From Sphingomicrobium marinum (lineage in GTDB: Bacteria > Pseudomonadota > Alphaproteobacteria > Sphingomonadales > Sphingomonadaceae), in contig NZ_JANPVQ010000001.1 in NCBI RefSeq assembly GCF_026157105.1, forward strand, positions 799,501 through 863,500: a stretch of 64,000 nucleotides of DNA. The letters run 5' to 3'. Shown piece by piece: positions 47,751-57,459 of this stretch. Below the pieces are notes generated by a model that ran no database searches, was not told the DNA's origin, and saw nothing but the letters and a program-made list of their open reading frames with translations. Numbering within the stretch: the first letter of the stretch is position 1; every line of letters starts with the position of its first letter. A program made the position numbers and the translations under genes.

Positions 47751-49565
47751 ATGTCACTACGTAACGTCGCGATTATCGCGCACGTCGACCATGGCAAAAC
47801 CACATTGGTCGACCAGCTGTTTCGCCAGTCCGGCACCTTCCGCGAAAACCAGCGCGTGGAAGAGCGCGCGATGGATTCGAACGATCTCGAAAAAGAACGC
47901 GGCATCACGATTCTCGCCAAGTGCACCAGCGTCGAATGGCAGGGCACGCGCATCAACATCGTCGATACGCCGGGCCACGCCGATTTCGGCGCAGAAGTCG
48001 AGCGCATCCTCAGCATGGTCGATGGTGTCATCCTGTTGGTCGATGCCGCCGAAGGCCCGATGCCGCAGACCAAGTTCGTCACCGGCAAGGCGCTGGGGCT
48101 GGGCCTCAAGCCGATCGTGGTCGTCAACAAGATCGATCGTCCCGACGCGCGTCCGGCCGAAGTGCTCGACGAATGTTTCGAGCTTTTCCTCAATCTCGAT
48201 GCCAATGACGAGCAGCTCGATTTTCCGACGCTCTACGCTTCGGGCCGCTCGGGCTATGCCGGACGCGATGACAACGTACGCGACGGCGACCTGACGCCGC
48301 TCTTCGAAACGATCGTCGAGCATGTACCCGAACCCGGCCTCGACCCGGACGGCGAATTCAAGATGCTGGCGACGCTGCTCGACCGCGACAACTTTCTTGG
48401 CCGTATCCTGACGGGGCGCATCGAAAGCGGGACGCTCAACGTTGGCGACCCGATCAAGGCGATCGACGTCAATGGCAACAAGGTCGAAGAAGGGCGCTGC
48501 ACCAAGCTGTTTGCCTTTGAAGGGCTCGAGCGGGTGCCGGTCGAAAGCGCCAAGGCGGGCGACATCGTCGCCATCGCCGGCCTCGTCGAGGCGACCGTGT
48601 CCAACACCATCGGCACGCCGCAGATCGCCGAGCCGCTGCCGGCGCGCGAAATCGATCCGCCGACGCTCAGCATGACCTTTGCCGTCAATGACAGCCCCTA
48701 TGCGGGGCAGGAAGGCGACAAGGTGCAGAGCCGTGTCATCCGCGAACGGCTCGAACGCGAAGCCGAGAGCAATGTTGCGATCCGCATCTCGGAAAGCGCC
48801 GACAAGGACGCCTTCGAAGTGGCGGGCCGCGGCGAACTGCAGCTCGGCGTGCTGATCGAGAATATGCGCCGCGAAGGCTTCGAACTGTCGATCAGCCGCC
48901 CCCGCGTGCTGTTCCAGGAAGGCCCCAGTGGCCGCGAGGAGCCCTATGAAACCGTGGTCGTCGATGTCGATGACGATTATTCAGGCACCGTGGTCGAGAA
49001 GATGGCGCTGCGCAAAGCCGAGATGACCGACATGCGCCCGTCGGGTGGCGGCAAGACGCGCCTGACCTTCAGCGCGCCCAGTCGCGGCCTCATCGGCTAT
49101 CACGGCGAGTTCCTGTCCGATACGCGCGGCACCGGCATCATGAACCGCGTGTTCGAGAAATACGGGCCGCACAAGGGCAAGATCGAAGGGCGCCAGAACG
49201 GTGTTCTGATCTCGATGGATAAGGGCGAAGCGGTCGGCTACGCGCTCAATGCGCTCGAAGATCGCGGCATCCTGTTCGTGTCGCCCGGCGAGAAACTCTA
49301 CGCCGGGATGGTGATCGGCGAGAATGCCAAGCCGCAGGATCTCGAGGTCAACGCGCAGAAATCCAAGCAGCTCACCAACTTCCGTGCCTCGGGCAAGGAC
49401 GAGGGCATCCGCCTGACGCCGCCCAAGCGCATGACGCTCGAACAGGCGATTGCCTATATCCAGGACGATGAACTGGTCGAAGTGACGCCCAAATCCATTC
49501 GCCTGCGCAAGCGCTATCTCGATACGCATGAGCGCAAGAAGATGAAAAAGAAGGAAGACGCCTAA
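47751..49565 (+). CDS. typA: Translational GTPase TypA/BipA
   Basis: 604-aa ribosome-binding GTPase with [19 protein letters not shown] (about residues 10-28), [26 protein letters not shown] and the C-terminal unique domain ([44 protein letters not shown]). It is involved in 50S assembly and stress adaptation. The start has GAGGAAAAGAAAA upstream. Confidence 0.96.
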   Translation: MSLRNVAIIAHVDHGKTTLVDQLFRQSGTFRENQRVEERAMDSNDLEKERGITILAKCTSVEWQGTRINIVDTPGHADFGAEVERILSMVDGVILLVDAAEGPMPQTKFVTGKALGLGLKPIVVVNKIDRPDARPAEVLDECFELFLNLDANDEQLDFPTLYASGRSGYAGRDDNVRDGDLTPLFETIVEHVPEPGLDPDGEFKMLATLLDRDNFLGRILTGRIESGTLNVGDPIKAIDVNGNKVEEGRCTKLFAFEGLERVPVESAKAGDIVAIAGLVEATVSNTIGTPQIAEPLPAREIDPPTLSMTFAVNDSPYAGQEGDKVQSRVIRERLEREAESNVAIRISESADKDAFEVAGRGELQLGVLIENMRREGFELSISRPRVLFQEGPSGREEPYETVVVDVDDDYSGTVVEKMALRKAEMTDMRPSGGGKTRLTFSAPSRGLIGYHGEFLSDTRGTGIMNRVFEKYGPHKGKIEGRQNGVLISMDKGEAVGYALNALEDRGILFVSPGEKLYAGMVIGENAKPQDLEVNAQKSKQLTNFRASGKDEGIRLTPPKRMTLEQAIAYIQDDELVEVTPKSIRLRKRYLDTHERKKMKKKEDA

Positions 49566-49901
49566 GCCCGGGTTAACCGTTAAGCGTCCCGATTTTGTTC
49601 AGTGCACGTTGGGATGTTGTCACAGGGCGACGAATTGAGCAGAATATGTTCATCGACGAGCAATAAATTCGTTAAAAAACAAGGTGTTGCAAGCTTTACC
49701 GCACTGCAACAACAGTTCATCGACGAAGTGTTTGCCTGGCCGATAATAGGCATTAAATAGGCCTCATAAGGAAATGAGCGAGGGCTCGCGCTGCCGTGGA
49801 GGGTCAGCGATGAGCGAGGGCGAGACGGAAAGATCGAAAGCGTCATAGGGGCCGTGGAGGGACCCGACGGGGACGACTTACCGCACTTATCTAGAGATAT
49901 C
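49566..49901. other. 336-nt gene-free region with internal repeats
   Basis: No ordinary gene here. Seen: TGTTGCA...TGCAACA inverted repeat in the 49680s-49710s, GTTCATCGACGA twice, ATGAGCGAGGGC at 49774-49785 and 49810-49821, and GCCGTGGAGGG at 49793-49803 and 49851-49861. A 24-codon frame from 49774 (AAGGA two nt upstream) begins with two 12-codon halves that both start MSEG. It could be the leader of the cell wall hydrolase gene. Confidence 0.4.
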
Positions 49902-50456
49902 ATGAAGCGTTATTTGGGGGCCGGCATGGTGCCGGCGTTGGCTGCTCTCGTATTCGGTTTGAACGCCAATGCAGCCATGGGTGAAGAAAAGATCATGGAG
50001 CGCGCGCCGGTCACGATTGAGACCGAGCTTGAAGCGCCCAAGGAACTTCCCGAACTGGTGGAAGAATATAAAGAGGGCTTCTCGCTCGACGAGCAGGGCA
50101 AGTGCCTCGCCAACGCCGTCTATTTCGAAGCGCGCGGCGAAAGCCTTGAAGGCCAGCTGGCGGTCGCCGACGTGGTGATCAACCGTACCGAGAGCGAGAA
50201 ATATCCGTCGACCTGGTGCAACGTGATCAAGCAGAAGGCGCAGTTCAGCTTCGTCAAGAACCGCACCTTCCCGAAGGTTCGCGATATGGAAAGCTGGGAG
50301 ACCGCCAAGGCAGTGGCGCGCATTGCGATCGAAGACGCGCATGAAATCGTGCCCGAAGGCGTGCTCTGGTATCATGCCGATTATGTGAAACCGGTTTGGC
50401 GCAAGCGTCTCAACCAGGTCGCCAAGGTCGGGGTGCACATCTTTTACGAAGCCTAA
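49902..50456 (+). CDS. Cell wall hydrolase, SleB-like
   Basis: 184-aa precursor from ATG 49902 with signal peptide (MKRYLGAGMVPALAALVFGLNANAAMG). The catalytic SleB-type hydrolase_2 domain begins LANAVYFEARGESLEGQLAVADVVINR (Glu of FEARGE is the likely acid) and contains FSFVKNR and VPEGVLWYHADYV. It likely cleaves peptidoglycan in the periplasm. A strong terminator follows. Confidence 0.85.
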   Translation: MKRYLGAGMVPALAALVFGLNANAAMGEEKIMERAPVTIETELEAPKELPELVEEYKEGFSLDEQGKCLANAVYFEARGESLEGQLAVADVVINRTESEKYPSTWCNVIKQKAQFSFVKNRTFPKVRDMESWETAKAVARIAIEDAHEIVPEGVLWYHADYVKPVWRKRLNQVAKVGVHIFYEA

Positions 50457-50479
50457 GACGGCAGAAAGACAAACAAAAA

Positions 50480-50507
50480 GGCCGGGGAGCGATCCCGGCC
50501 TTTTTTT
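50480..50507 (+). terminator. Intrinsic terminator
   Basis: GGCCGGG (50480-50486) pairs with CCCGGCC (50494-50500), followed by seven Ts. The A-run on the left also makes it a plausible bidirectional terminator for the small minus-strand gene at 50530. Confidence 0.9.
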
Positions 50508-50529
50508 GTGTCTGGTTTCGGGCGTACCG

Positions 50530-50685
50530 CTAGGCGATCTGGCGATGGTCCTCGGCGCGTGCGGCGAAGCGCGTTGCTAGTTCCTCGTGGCGGGCGCGTG
50601 CTTCATCGGTGATGGCGCGCACGGCACGAACACGTTCCTGTGCGGCGCGGCGAAGATAGAAGCGATAGTTCGATTCCAACTGCAA
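50530..50685 (-). CDS. Small conserved-looking protein, 51 aa
   Basis: TTG start at 50685 with a strong GGGGAGG ribosome binding site gives a charged helical protein: MQLESNYRFYLRRAAQER, then RAVRAITDEARARHEELATRF and a basic/acidic tail ending HRQIA. The pattern of heptad-like Arg/Glu/Ala suggests a helix-turn-helix hairpin or coiled coil; no function is recognised. It sits between two terminators or promoters. Confidence 0.6.
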   Translation of the reverse strand: MQLESNYRFYLRRAAQERVRAVRAITDEARARHEELATRFAARAEDHRQIA

Positions 50686-50808
50686 AGTCAGCCTCCCCGT
50701 GATTAAGGCGAATCACCCTTCTGACTGCGCAGGATGCTGCATAGAAGTTAAGCTCTCGTAAAGTCTTCGTATGTCGACATAGGCCCTTCAGAAGGCTAGG
50801 TTAAATCT

Positions 50809-51147
50809 ATGATAAGGATTCGTGCTCTTTTCGCGTTGCTCGGGCTTACCTTGGCGACCCCGCTTCAAGCCCAAGCCACCGATTTCGTGCTGGTCAATGG
50901 CACCGACCAGGCGCTCGGCAATCTCGAGATCCGCCGCACCGGATCGAGCGAGTGGCAGCCGCTTGGCGCTGCACCGGCGCGCGGTGCCCAATCTAGCATC
51001 GCTTTTTCAAACCCGGATTGCGCGTTCGACATCAAGGCGGCGCCTGCTTCGGGCGAGGCGATCGTCTGGAGCGGCGTGAACTTGTGCGAAGTGAACGCGG
51101 TGACGCTCAAGCTCGTCGCCGGGACTCCGTTCGCGGAGTATCGCTGA
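50809..51147 (+). CDS. Secreted hypothetical protein, 112 aa
   Basis: Signal peptide MIRIRALFALLGLTLATPLQAQA, then a beta-rich domain with two cysteines (NPDCAFDIKAA, VNLCEVNAVTLKL). Unknown function; resembles small periplasmic Tat- or Sec-exported proteins of sphingomonads. Its 3' end overlaps the converging membrane protein gene by 41 nt. Confidence 0.7.
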   Translation: MIRIRALFALLGLTLATPLQAQATDFVLVNGTDQALGNLEIRRTGSSEWQPLGAAPARGAQSSIAFSNPDCAFDIKAAPASGEAIVWSGVNLCEVNAVTLKLVAGTPFAEYR

Positions 51148-51430
51148 CGCGTCGATTGCGGCGGTGGCGCACGGCGGTACGACGACGCCGCGGTTCGATG
51201 AATACCGGAGCTTTTCGGGGCTCGGACTTGCGAACCGAATCGAGTAGCTTTGCACCGGCCAAAAAGGGAAGGCCGAGGCAGCAGGCGAAGAGCAGCCAGC
51301 CGCCGATTCCAGGATATTCGGTTAGGTAGGCCTGCCCGCGCGAGATCGCGCCCACCGCGATGGCATAGGTGACCAGCAGCGCTTCGAATCGCGTTTTGAT
51401 CGTGAAAAGGCGGCCTATCTTCTTGAGCAT
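51107..51430 (-). CDS. Small membrane protein with basic C-terminus
   Basis: 107 aa with two transmembrane segments (FEALLVTYAIAVGAISRG, YPGIGGWLLFACCLGLPFLAGAKLL) followed by an Arg-rich cytosolic tail. Unknown function. The Arg-rich tail is partly encoded in the overlap with the secreted protein gene. Confidence 0.65.
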   Translation of the reverse strand: MLKKIGRLFTIKTRFEALLVTYAIAVGAISRGQAYLTEYPGIGGWLLFACCLGLPFLAGAKLLDSVRKSEPRKAPVFIEPRRRRTAVRHRRNRRVSDTPRTESRRRA

Positions 51431-51507
51431 TGCAAACGGTTAAGCAAATGCCGTGCCAAGCGCGTAAATCCGCCAAAAACTCATTTAGAGATATGGTTGA
51501 CTGTTAG

Positions 51508-52764
51508 TTAATCCGACAGGTCGGCCGCAAGATCGAGGGCGTCGAGCATGGCGGCGCGGGCGGTCGTAACCTGGTTGAGCAACGTCTCGCCCTGCAATTC
51601 CCGGCCATCGATCTCATGCGGCCAATAGCGATCGACAACCTTGGCCATCGCATCGAGCTTGGCCTCGTCCACGAGGAAACGCGGATCGACGGTCTGAGGG
51701 TCGCACGCTACGCGCAGGCGCAGGCAGGCGGGGCCGCCGCCATTGGCCATGGACTGGCGCACATCGACGACCTCGACGCGGCGGATCGGGCCGTTCGAGG
51801 CGAGATGCGCCTCCAGCCAGTTCCAGACGCTCGGCATCTCGCGGCACTCGCTGGGCACGACCAGCGTCATCTCGCCGCTGGGCGGCGTGACCAGCTGGGC
51901 GTTGAACAGGTAGCTCGAGATCGCATCGGCCAGCGGGACGTCGGCATCGGCGACTTCGACCAGCTCCAGCGCCGGGAATGCGGCGGCGATCCGCGCCAGG
52001 CTGTTCTCGCGATCGGCGAAGGCTTTCTCGTGCGCGAACAGCACCTTTTCGTTGGCGACGGCGACGACATCGTTGTGGAACGCGCCCGCCGCGATGGCTT
52101 CTTCGGATTGCTGGATGAAGAGCGTCTTTTCGGCATCGAGCCCGTGCAATCGGGCGATGGCGCGGCTGGCCTCGATATGCTGACGCGCAGGGTAGGGGCC
52201 GCCCGACACGCCATAGACGAAGATCTCGACGCCCTTTTCGGCATGGTGGTCGCACAGCCGCATGAAGTTTGCAGCGCCTTCATCGCCGAAGGCCGGCGGC
52301 ACCGCCTCATGGACGGCAAAGGCGGTGTCGTTCGAAAAGGCGACACGCAGCTGGCGCAGCGTATCGGGCCATTCGTGGCTGCGGTGCGGCATCGTCTTGA
52401 GATTGGCGACGGTGAGGTGGCAGCGGCCGTCGGCCGTGTCCGGCGCAGGGCTGACAGTGGCCGCGTTGGCGGCCCACATCGATGACGCCGACATCGCATT
52501 CGCCGCTAACGCATGGTCGGCATCGGCGTAATCGGCGCCGAGCCTCGCCAGCCAGCCATGATTGGGGCGCGGCAGCGGCATGAAGACGCCCTGCACCAGC
52601 CCCAAACCAAGGTTGGCGCGCATTTTTTCAATGCCTTGCAATGCCGCCGCGCGAGGCTGCGAGACGTCGCCCGCATTCCTTGTCGACGCGAGGTTGCCGA
52701 GGCTAAGACCGGCATAATTGTGGCTGGGACCGATCAGCCCGTCAAAATTGATCTCGCGGATCAT
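51508..52764 (-). CDS. astB: N-succinylarginine dihydrolase
   Basis: AstB hydrolyses N2-succinylarginine to N2-succinylornithine, CO2 and ammonia in arginine catabolism. The 418-aa product shows IREINFDGLIGPSHNYAGLSLGNLAS, FMPLPRPNHGWLARLGADY, SSMWAANAATVSPAPDTADGR and MANGGGPACLRLRV, all conserved in this family. It overlaps astA by 4 nt. Confidence 0.95.
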   Translation of the reverse strand: MIREINFDGLIGPSHNYAGLSLGNLASTRNAGDVSQPRAAALQGIEKMRANLGLGLVQGVFMPLPRPNHGWLARLGADYADADHALAANAMSASSMWAANAATVSPAPDTADGRCHLTVANLKTMPHRSHEWPDTLRQLRVAFSNDTAFAVHEAVPPAFGDEGAANFMRLCDHHAEKGVEIFVYGVSGGPYPARQHIEASRAIARLHGLDAEKTLFIQQSEEAIAAGAFHNDVVAVANEKVLFAHEKAFADRENSLARIAAAFPALELVEVADADVPLADAISSYLFNAQLVTPPSGEMTLVVPSECREMPSVWNWLEAHLASNGPIRRVEVVDVRQSMANGGGPACLRLRVACDPQTVDPRFLVDEAKLDAMAKVVDRYWPHEIDGRELQGETLLNQVTTARAAMLDALDLAADLSD

Positions 52765-53780
52765 CGCCGGCCTATCCCCAAGATTTTGTCGCCCTCGGTG
52801 ACGCCGAGTTTGTCCATTGCTTCCGCATCGATCCTGATGCCGTCTTCGTCGATCGAGCCCATGGCATAGCAGCAGACGAAGTTCTCGAGATTACCACTCG
52901 CGACCATGAGTTTTTCGCCGCCGTTACCGTCATAGGTGCCGGTGACTTTGTAGCGACCGCTGTTGGCGATGGTGGCGATGTTATCGGTGGGGGCGATCAC
53001 GGTCGGGCCGCCATCGAAGATGTCGACATAATTGTCCCAGACAAAGCCTTCGCGCTCGAGCATCTTGAGCGCGGCGCGACCGGTGGGATGCGGCTGGCCG
53101 ATCACCGCCTTGGCACTATCGGGCAGCATGGCGATGTAGATCGGCGTCTTGGGCATGAGGTCGGCGATGAACTGGGTACCGTGCATGGCGTTGAAATCGT
53201 CGGCTTCGGGGAAAGTCATGCCGAAAAAGCGTCCCGCGATCGCATCCCAGAAAGGCGAGTGTCCCGCGCTGTCCATGACCCCGCGCAACTCGGCAAGCAC
53301 GCGGTCGCCAAAGCGCGGGCGATGCTGTTTGATGAAGAGATAACGCGAGCGCGCCAGAAGCATACCGAGCCCGCCGGCGCGTTCTGCCGGATGCAGGAAG
53401 AGACCGCCGACTTCGCTGCACCCTTCAAGATCGGTGACGAGCGTAAGCAGCTTGTTGTGGAAGGTGCGATTGAGCTCCTTGCTCTGCTGCGTGAGCGTAC
53501 TGATGCGGTAGCTGTAGAAGGGTTGTTCGGTGCCGACCTTGCCGAAGACCTGGCAGGTGCCGCGGATCTTGCCAGTCGCCACTTCCTCGAGGACGAAGAC
53601 ATATAAATCGCCTTCGGGATGATCGCCTTCGCGGGCGAAACCCGCGGCGGACGTTTCCATCTTCTTTTCGAGCGTCGCATAGTCGGCAGGCAGGTTGGTG
53701 AAACCGCCGCCGGTGAGCTTTGCCAGGTCGTAGAGCGCGCCGAGATCGAACGGTTGGGCAGCGCGGATGCGATGCGTCAT
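52761..53780 (-). CDS. astA: Arginine N-succinyltransferase
   Basis: AstA transfers succinyl from succinyl-CoA to arginine, the first step of the AST pathway. The 339-aa product begins MTHRIRAAQPFDLGALYDLAKLTGGGFTNLP and contains EVGGLFLHPAERAGGLGMLLARSRYLF (GNAT-like core). ATG 53780 overlaps the upstream M20 stop. The upstream frame is antisense-type read-through. Confidence 0.94.
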   Translation of the reverse strand: MTHRIRAAQPFDLGALYDLAKLTGGGFTNLPADYATLEKKMETSAAGFAREGDHPEGDLYVFVLEEVATGKIRGTCQVFGKVGTEQPFYSYRISTLTQQSKELNRTFHNKLLTLVTDLEGCSEVGGLFLHPAERAGGLGMLLARSRYLFIKQHRPRFGDRVLAELRGVMDSAGHSPFWDAIAGRFFGMTFPEADDFNAMHGTQFIADLMPKTPIYIAMLPDSAKAVIGQPHPTGRAALKMLEREGFVWDNYVDIFDGGPTVIAPTDNIATIANSGRYKVTGTYDGNGGEKLMVASGNLENFVCCYAMGSIDEDGIRIDAEAMDKLGVTEGDKILGIGRR

Positions 53781-54988
53781 GAATTGATGATCCTCAAAAT
53801 GGTCAGCGCCGACAGGGCGGCACGTTCGCCAAGACTGTCGACGATCAGGAATTCGTCGGAAGAGTGGATGGCGCCGCCGCGCACGCCCATCGTGTCGACG
53901 ACGGGGACGCCGGTGGCCGCAATATTGTTGCCGTCGCACACGCCGCCGGTGTGCTTCCAGCCGATGTCCTGCCCCAGATCGGCGCCAGCGCGCTGGACAA
54001 GTTCGAACAGTTTTTTGGTGTCGCCTTCGAGCGGCTTTGGCGGGCGGGCGAAGGCGCCGTGGCGGTGGATGTCGACGTCATGTTCGCGCGCGACGGCCTG
54101 CTGCGCGTCGGCGATGAGCTTTTCCGCGCGGTCCTGGTCGGCCGGCAGCTTAGGGCGGAAATTGACGCGCAGGACAGCGTGGTCAGGCACGACGTTGTTG
54201 GGCCCGCCGCCATCGATCTTCGCGGGATTGACCGACAGGCTGTCGTCCATCCCGGCTTTGAGGCGCATGGCGAGGTCGGCGGCGGCGACGAGCGCGTTGC
54301 GGCCCTCCTGCGGGTTGCGGCCGGCGTGGGCGGATTTGCCCGAAATGATAAAGCTGAAATTGCCGCTGCCCGAGCGCGCGCCGGCAAGTGTGCCATCGGG
54401 GAGCGCAGAGGGTTCGTAGGTCAGCGCGGCGCGCTTGCCTGCAGCGGCTTCGGCGAGGAGCGGGGCGGAGGACAGGCTGCCGACTTCCTCATCGGCGTTG
54501 AACACGATATCGTAGCCGAACTTTGCGGCATCTTCACTCGCCTCGACCGCCTCAAGCGCAGCCAGCATGACGGCGATGCCGCCCTTCATGTCGGTGATCC
54601 CGGGACCGTTGAGAACCTTGCCCTCTTCAAGCCACTTCATTTCCTGAAACGGGTGATCGACGCCGAAGACCGTGTCCATGTGGCCGGTGAAGAGCAGGCG
54701 CAGGGGCGCATCGGGGCGAACCTGCACGTGAATATGACGGCCATGTTCGATGTCGAACGTCTTGCCCGCCGCATCGACGGCTTCGACGCGCGCAGGGTCG
54801 CGATACGTGGCATCGCAAGGCAGGCTCGCGACGGCTTCCATCAGCTTCTCGCCGACCTTCGCCAGGCCTTCCAGGTTACGCGAGCCCGAATTGATCGCCG
54901 CCCATTCGCGGGTGCGATCGAACATCGTGTCCTGCGCGGCCATGGCGCGCTCTACGGCGGCCTGTTCCTGGCTTGATAAACTCCCCAT
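53777..54988 (-). CDS. M20-family hydrolase/peptidase in the AST operon
   Basis: 403-aa M20 metallohydrolase: LLFTGHMDTVFGVDHPF (His/Asp zinc ligands), GPGITDMKGGIAVMLAALEA, FNADEEVGSLSSAPLL (catalytic Glu-Glu), GKSAHAGRNPQEGRNAL lid domain, and the C-terminal HTGGVCDGNNIA. It heads the operon before astA and astB with ATGA coupling. It could act as the desuccinylase of this pathway in place of AstE, or as a glutamate carboxypeptidase; both are inference. Confidence 0.82.
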   Translation of the reverse strand: MGSLSSQEQAAVERAMAAQDTMFDRTREWAAINSGSRNLEGLAKVGEKLMEAVASLPCDATYRDPARVEAVDAAGKTFDIEHGRHIHVQVRPDAPLRLLFTGHMDTVFGVDHPFQEMKWLEEGKVLNGPGITDMKGGIAVMLAALEAVEASEDAAKFGYDIVFNADEEVGSLSSAPLLAEAAAGKRAALTYEPSALPDGTLAGARSGSGNFSFIISGKSAHAGRNPQEGRNALVAAADLAMRLKAGMDDSLSVNPAKIDGGGPNNVVPDHAVLRVNFRPKLPADQDRAEKLIADAQQAVAREHDVDIHRHGAFARPPKPLEGDTKKLFELVQRAGADLGQDIGWKHTGGVCDGNNIAATGVPVVDTMGVRGGAIHSSDEFLIVDSLGERAALSALTILRIINS

Positions 54989-55015
54989 GGGCGGCCTCCT
55001 AACGCGGCGACGAGC

Positions 55016-55489
55016 TTAAAGCCACCTCGAGAATCCATCGAGGATGGCGCGGTACATGTCACGCTTGAAAGGCACGATTATGTCGGGAAGATGCTCGCTC
55101 TCGATCCACTTCCAATGCGAGAATTCGGGGTCCTCGGTTTCGATATTGATCTGCGAATCATCGCCGGTGAATTGCATCAGGAACCAGTGCTGTCGCTGGC
55201 CGACCCATTTGCCGCCCCAAAGCGTGCCTTTGAGACTGTCGGGCAGGTCATATTTGAGCTCGAGCACGGGCGCATCCTCGATCCGCTCGACATATTCGCG
55301 CGCGATGCCGGTTTCTTCTTCAAGCTCGCGCAGCGCGGTCTCGAAGCTGTCTTCGCCCGGGTCCACGCCGCCCTGCGGCATTTGCCAGGCTTCGTCGGTA
55401 TTATCGATACGCCGGCCGACCCAGACATGACGCTGCTCGTTGAGCAGCATGACGCCCGCACCCAAGCGATATTTGTCATCATCATTCAT
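55016..55489 (-). CDS. rppH: RNA pyrophosphohydrolase RppH
   Basis: 157-aa Nudix hydrolase that converts 5'-triphosphate RNA to monophosphate and starts mRNA decay. The Nudix box GGVDPGEDSFETALRELEEETGI spans residues 40-62. RppH-typical sequences WQMPQGGVDPGE, KWVGQRQHWFLMQFTGDDSQIN and HWKWIESEHLPDIIVPFKR are present. Located 27 nt upstream of the M20 gene, possibly in the same transcript. Confidence 0.93.
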   Translation of the reverse strand: MNDDDKYRLGAGVMLLNEQRHVWVGRRIDNTDEAWQMPQGGVDPGEDSFETALRELEEETGIAREYVERIEDAPVLELKYDLPDSLKGTLWGGKWVGQRQHWFLMQFTGDDSQINIETEDPEFSHWKWIESEHLPDIIVPFKRDMYRAILDGFSRWL

Positions 55490-55581
55490 GCCAGCGGCCC
55501 TAGCGCAAAATCGAGGGCTGGATAAGCGGGCTTGTCCTCTCTAAGGCGCCGATGCACAAAGGAAATGCGGAACGGAGACTC

Positions 55582-57459
55582 ATGGTAGCGGCTACCCATA
55601 ATCTGACCGAAGAAGAGGCGCTGGCGGTCGATCAACCGATGGCGGTCGTCGTGCGTTTTGCGGGCGATAGCGGCGACGGGATGCAGCTGACCGGCGGGCA
55701 GTTCACCTTGTCGACGGCGCTGGCGGGCAACGACCTTGCAACCTTCCCCGATTTTCCTGCCGAAATCCGCGCGCCGCAGGGCACGACGTTCGGCGTTTCT
55801 GCGTTTCAGATCAACTTCGGTTCGGCCTCGATAGAAACCGCGGGCGACCAGCCCGACGTGCTGGTGGCGATGAACCCCGCGGCGCTCAAGGTGAACGTCA
55901 ACGACCTTCGCGATGGCGGGCTGCTGATCGTCGATACGGGCAGCTTCACCAAGCGTAATCTCGACAAGGCGGGCTACGACCATAATCCGCTCGAGGGCGA
56001 TGAACTTGCCAAGTGGAAGGTGCTGGCCTTCGACATCAGCGCGATGACGCTGGAATCGGTCAAGGAATTCGGCCTTTCGAACAAGGAAGCGCTGCGTTCC
56101 AAGAACATGTGGACGCTCGGCCTTGCGCTGTGGATGTTCGATCGCAAGCGCCAGCCCATTGTCGAATGGCTCAAGAGCAAGTTTGCCAAGAAGCCGGAGA
56201 TCGCCGAGGCCAATATTGCTGCGCTCAATGCAGGTCACGCTTACGGCGAAACCGCGGAAATTGGCGGGCAGGTCGGGCAGCGCCATATCGATCCCGCACC
56301 GGCAGAGCCGGGGCTGTATCGCACGGTAACGGGCGCGGAATCACTGGCTTTGGGACTGGTCGCGGGCGCGCAGCTTGCCGATTTGCCGATGTTCTTTGGC
56401 GGTTATCCCATCACGCCGGCGAGCGCTCTGCTGCACCATCTCTCGCGCCTCAAGGAATACGGCATCACGACCTTCCAGGCGGAGGACGAGATCGCGGCGA
56501 TCTGCTCGGCCATCGGCGCCAGCTATGCGGGTAGCCTGGGCGTCACGTCCTCGTCGGGCCCCGGCATTGCGCTCAAAACCGAAGCGATCGGCCTTGCCGT
56601 GATGACCGAGATGCCGCTGGTGATTGTCAATTCGCAGCGCGGCGGCCCGTCGACCGGCCTGCCGACCAAGACCGAACAGTCCGATCTCTACCAGGCGGTA
56701 TATGGCCGCAATGGCGATACGCCGCTGCCGGTGCTGGCCGCGCGTTCGCCCGCCGATGCGTTCGAATGCGCGATTGAGGCATGCCGCATCGCGACGCGCT
56801 ACATGACGCCCGTCATGCTGCTCACCGATGGCTATATCGCCAATGCCGCAGAGCCGTGGAAAGTGCCCGACTGGGAGAGCTACGAGCCATTCCCTGTGGA
56901 ATTTGCCACGGCACCCGTGGGCGATTTCACGGTGCTGCCTTATGAGCGCAATGCCGACGGTTCGCGGCCATGGATCAAGCCGGGTACGCCGGGCCTTGAA
57001 CATCGCATCGGCGGGATCGAGAAGCGTCCGGGTACGGGCGACATCGACTATTCGCCGGGTGCGCATGCGCAGATGACGGCGGAACGTTTCGCCAAGGTCG
57101 CCAATGTCGCCGATACGATTCCCGATCAGGAAATGAGCCTGGGCGGCGAGAGCGGCGAACTGGTGCTGGTCGGTTGGGGTTCGACGTTCGGGCCGATCCA
57201 CCAGGCGGTGCGCCGTGCGCGGGCCAAGGGGATGGACGTAAGCCATCTCCACATCCGCCACCTCGCGCCGTTACCGAAGAACCTGGGCGACCTGCTGAGG
57301 GGCTTCGACAAGATCCTGGTGCCGGAAATGAACGCGGGACAGCTTAAGACGGTGCTGCGCGACCAGTTCCTCGTCGACGCCCGGCCCCTCAACAAGGTTT
57401 CGGGGCAGCCTTTCCGTATCGTTGAGATCGAAGCGGCCATCGTGGAGGCGCTGGCATGA
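55582..57459 (+). CDS. korA: 2-oxoglutarate:ferredoxin oxidoreductase subunit alpha (gamma-alpha fusion)
   Basis: 625 aa from ATG 55582 (CGGAGA upstream; ATG 55552 is an alternative). N-terminal gamma-type domain (VVVRFAGDSGDGMQLTGGQFT, FPDFPAEIRAPQGTTFGVSAFQ), then the alpha domain from about 260 (GGYPITPASALLHHLSRLKEYGI, AEDEIAAICSAIGASYAGSLGVTSSSGPGIALK, QRGGPSTGLPTKTEQSDL). It makes succinyl-CoA from 2-oxoglutarate with CO2 release and reduces ferredoxin, together with KorB. Confidence 0.92.
   Translation: MVAATHNLTEEEALAVDQPMAVVVRFAGDSGDGMQLTGGQFTLSTALAGNDLATFPDFPAEIRAPQGTTFGVSAFQINFGSASIETAGDQPDVLVAMNPAALKVNVNDLRDGGLLIVDTGSFTKRNLDKAGYDHNPLEGDELAKWKVLAFDISAMTLESVKEFGLSNKEALRSKNMWTLGLALWMFDRKRQPIVEWLKSKFAKKPEIAEANIAALNAGHAYGETAEIGGQVGQRHIDPAPAEPGLYRTVTGAESLALGLVAGAQLADLPMFFGGYPITPASALLHHLSRLKEYGITTFQAEDEIAAICSAIGASYAGSLGVTSSSGPGIALKTEAIGLAVMTEMPLVIVNSQRGGPSTGLPTKTEQSDLYQAVYGRNGDTPLPVLAARSPADAFECAIEACRIATRYMTPVMLLTDGYIANAAEPWKVPDWESYEPFPVEFATAPVGDFTVLPYERNADGSRPWIKPGTPGLEHRIGGIEKRPGTGDIDYSPGAHAQMTAERFAKVANVADTIPDQEMSLGGESGELVLVGWGSTFGPIHQAVRRARAKGMDVSHLHIRHLAPLPKNLGDLLRGFDKILVPEMNAGQLKTVLRDQFLVDARPLNKVSGQPFRIVEIEAAIVEALA

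Noticed and set aside
53864-54976. 370-codon plus-strand frame opposite the M20 hydrolase gene
   Set aside because: Antisense to a clear M20 metallohydrolase with motifs in order; typical high-GC shadow.
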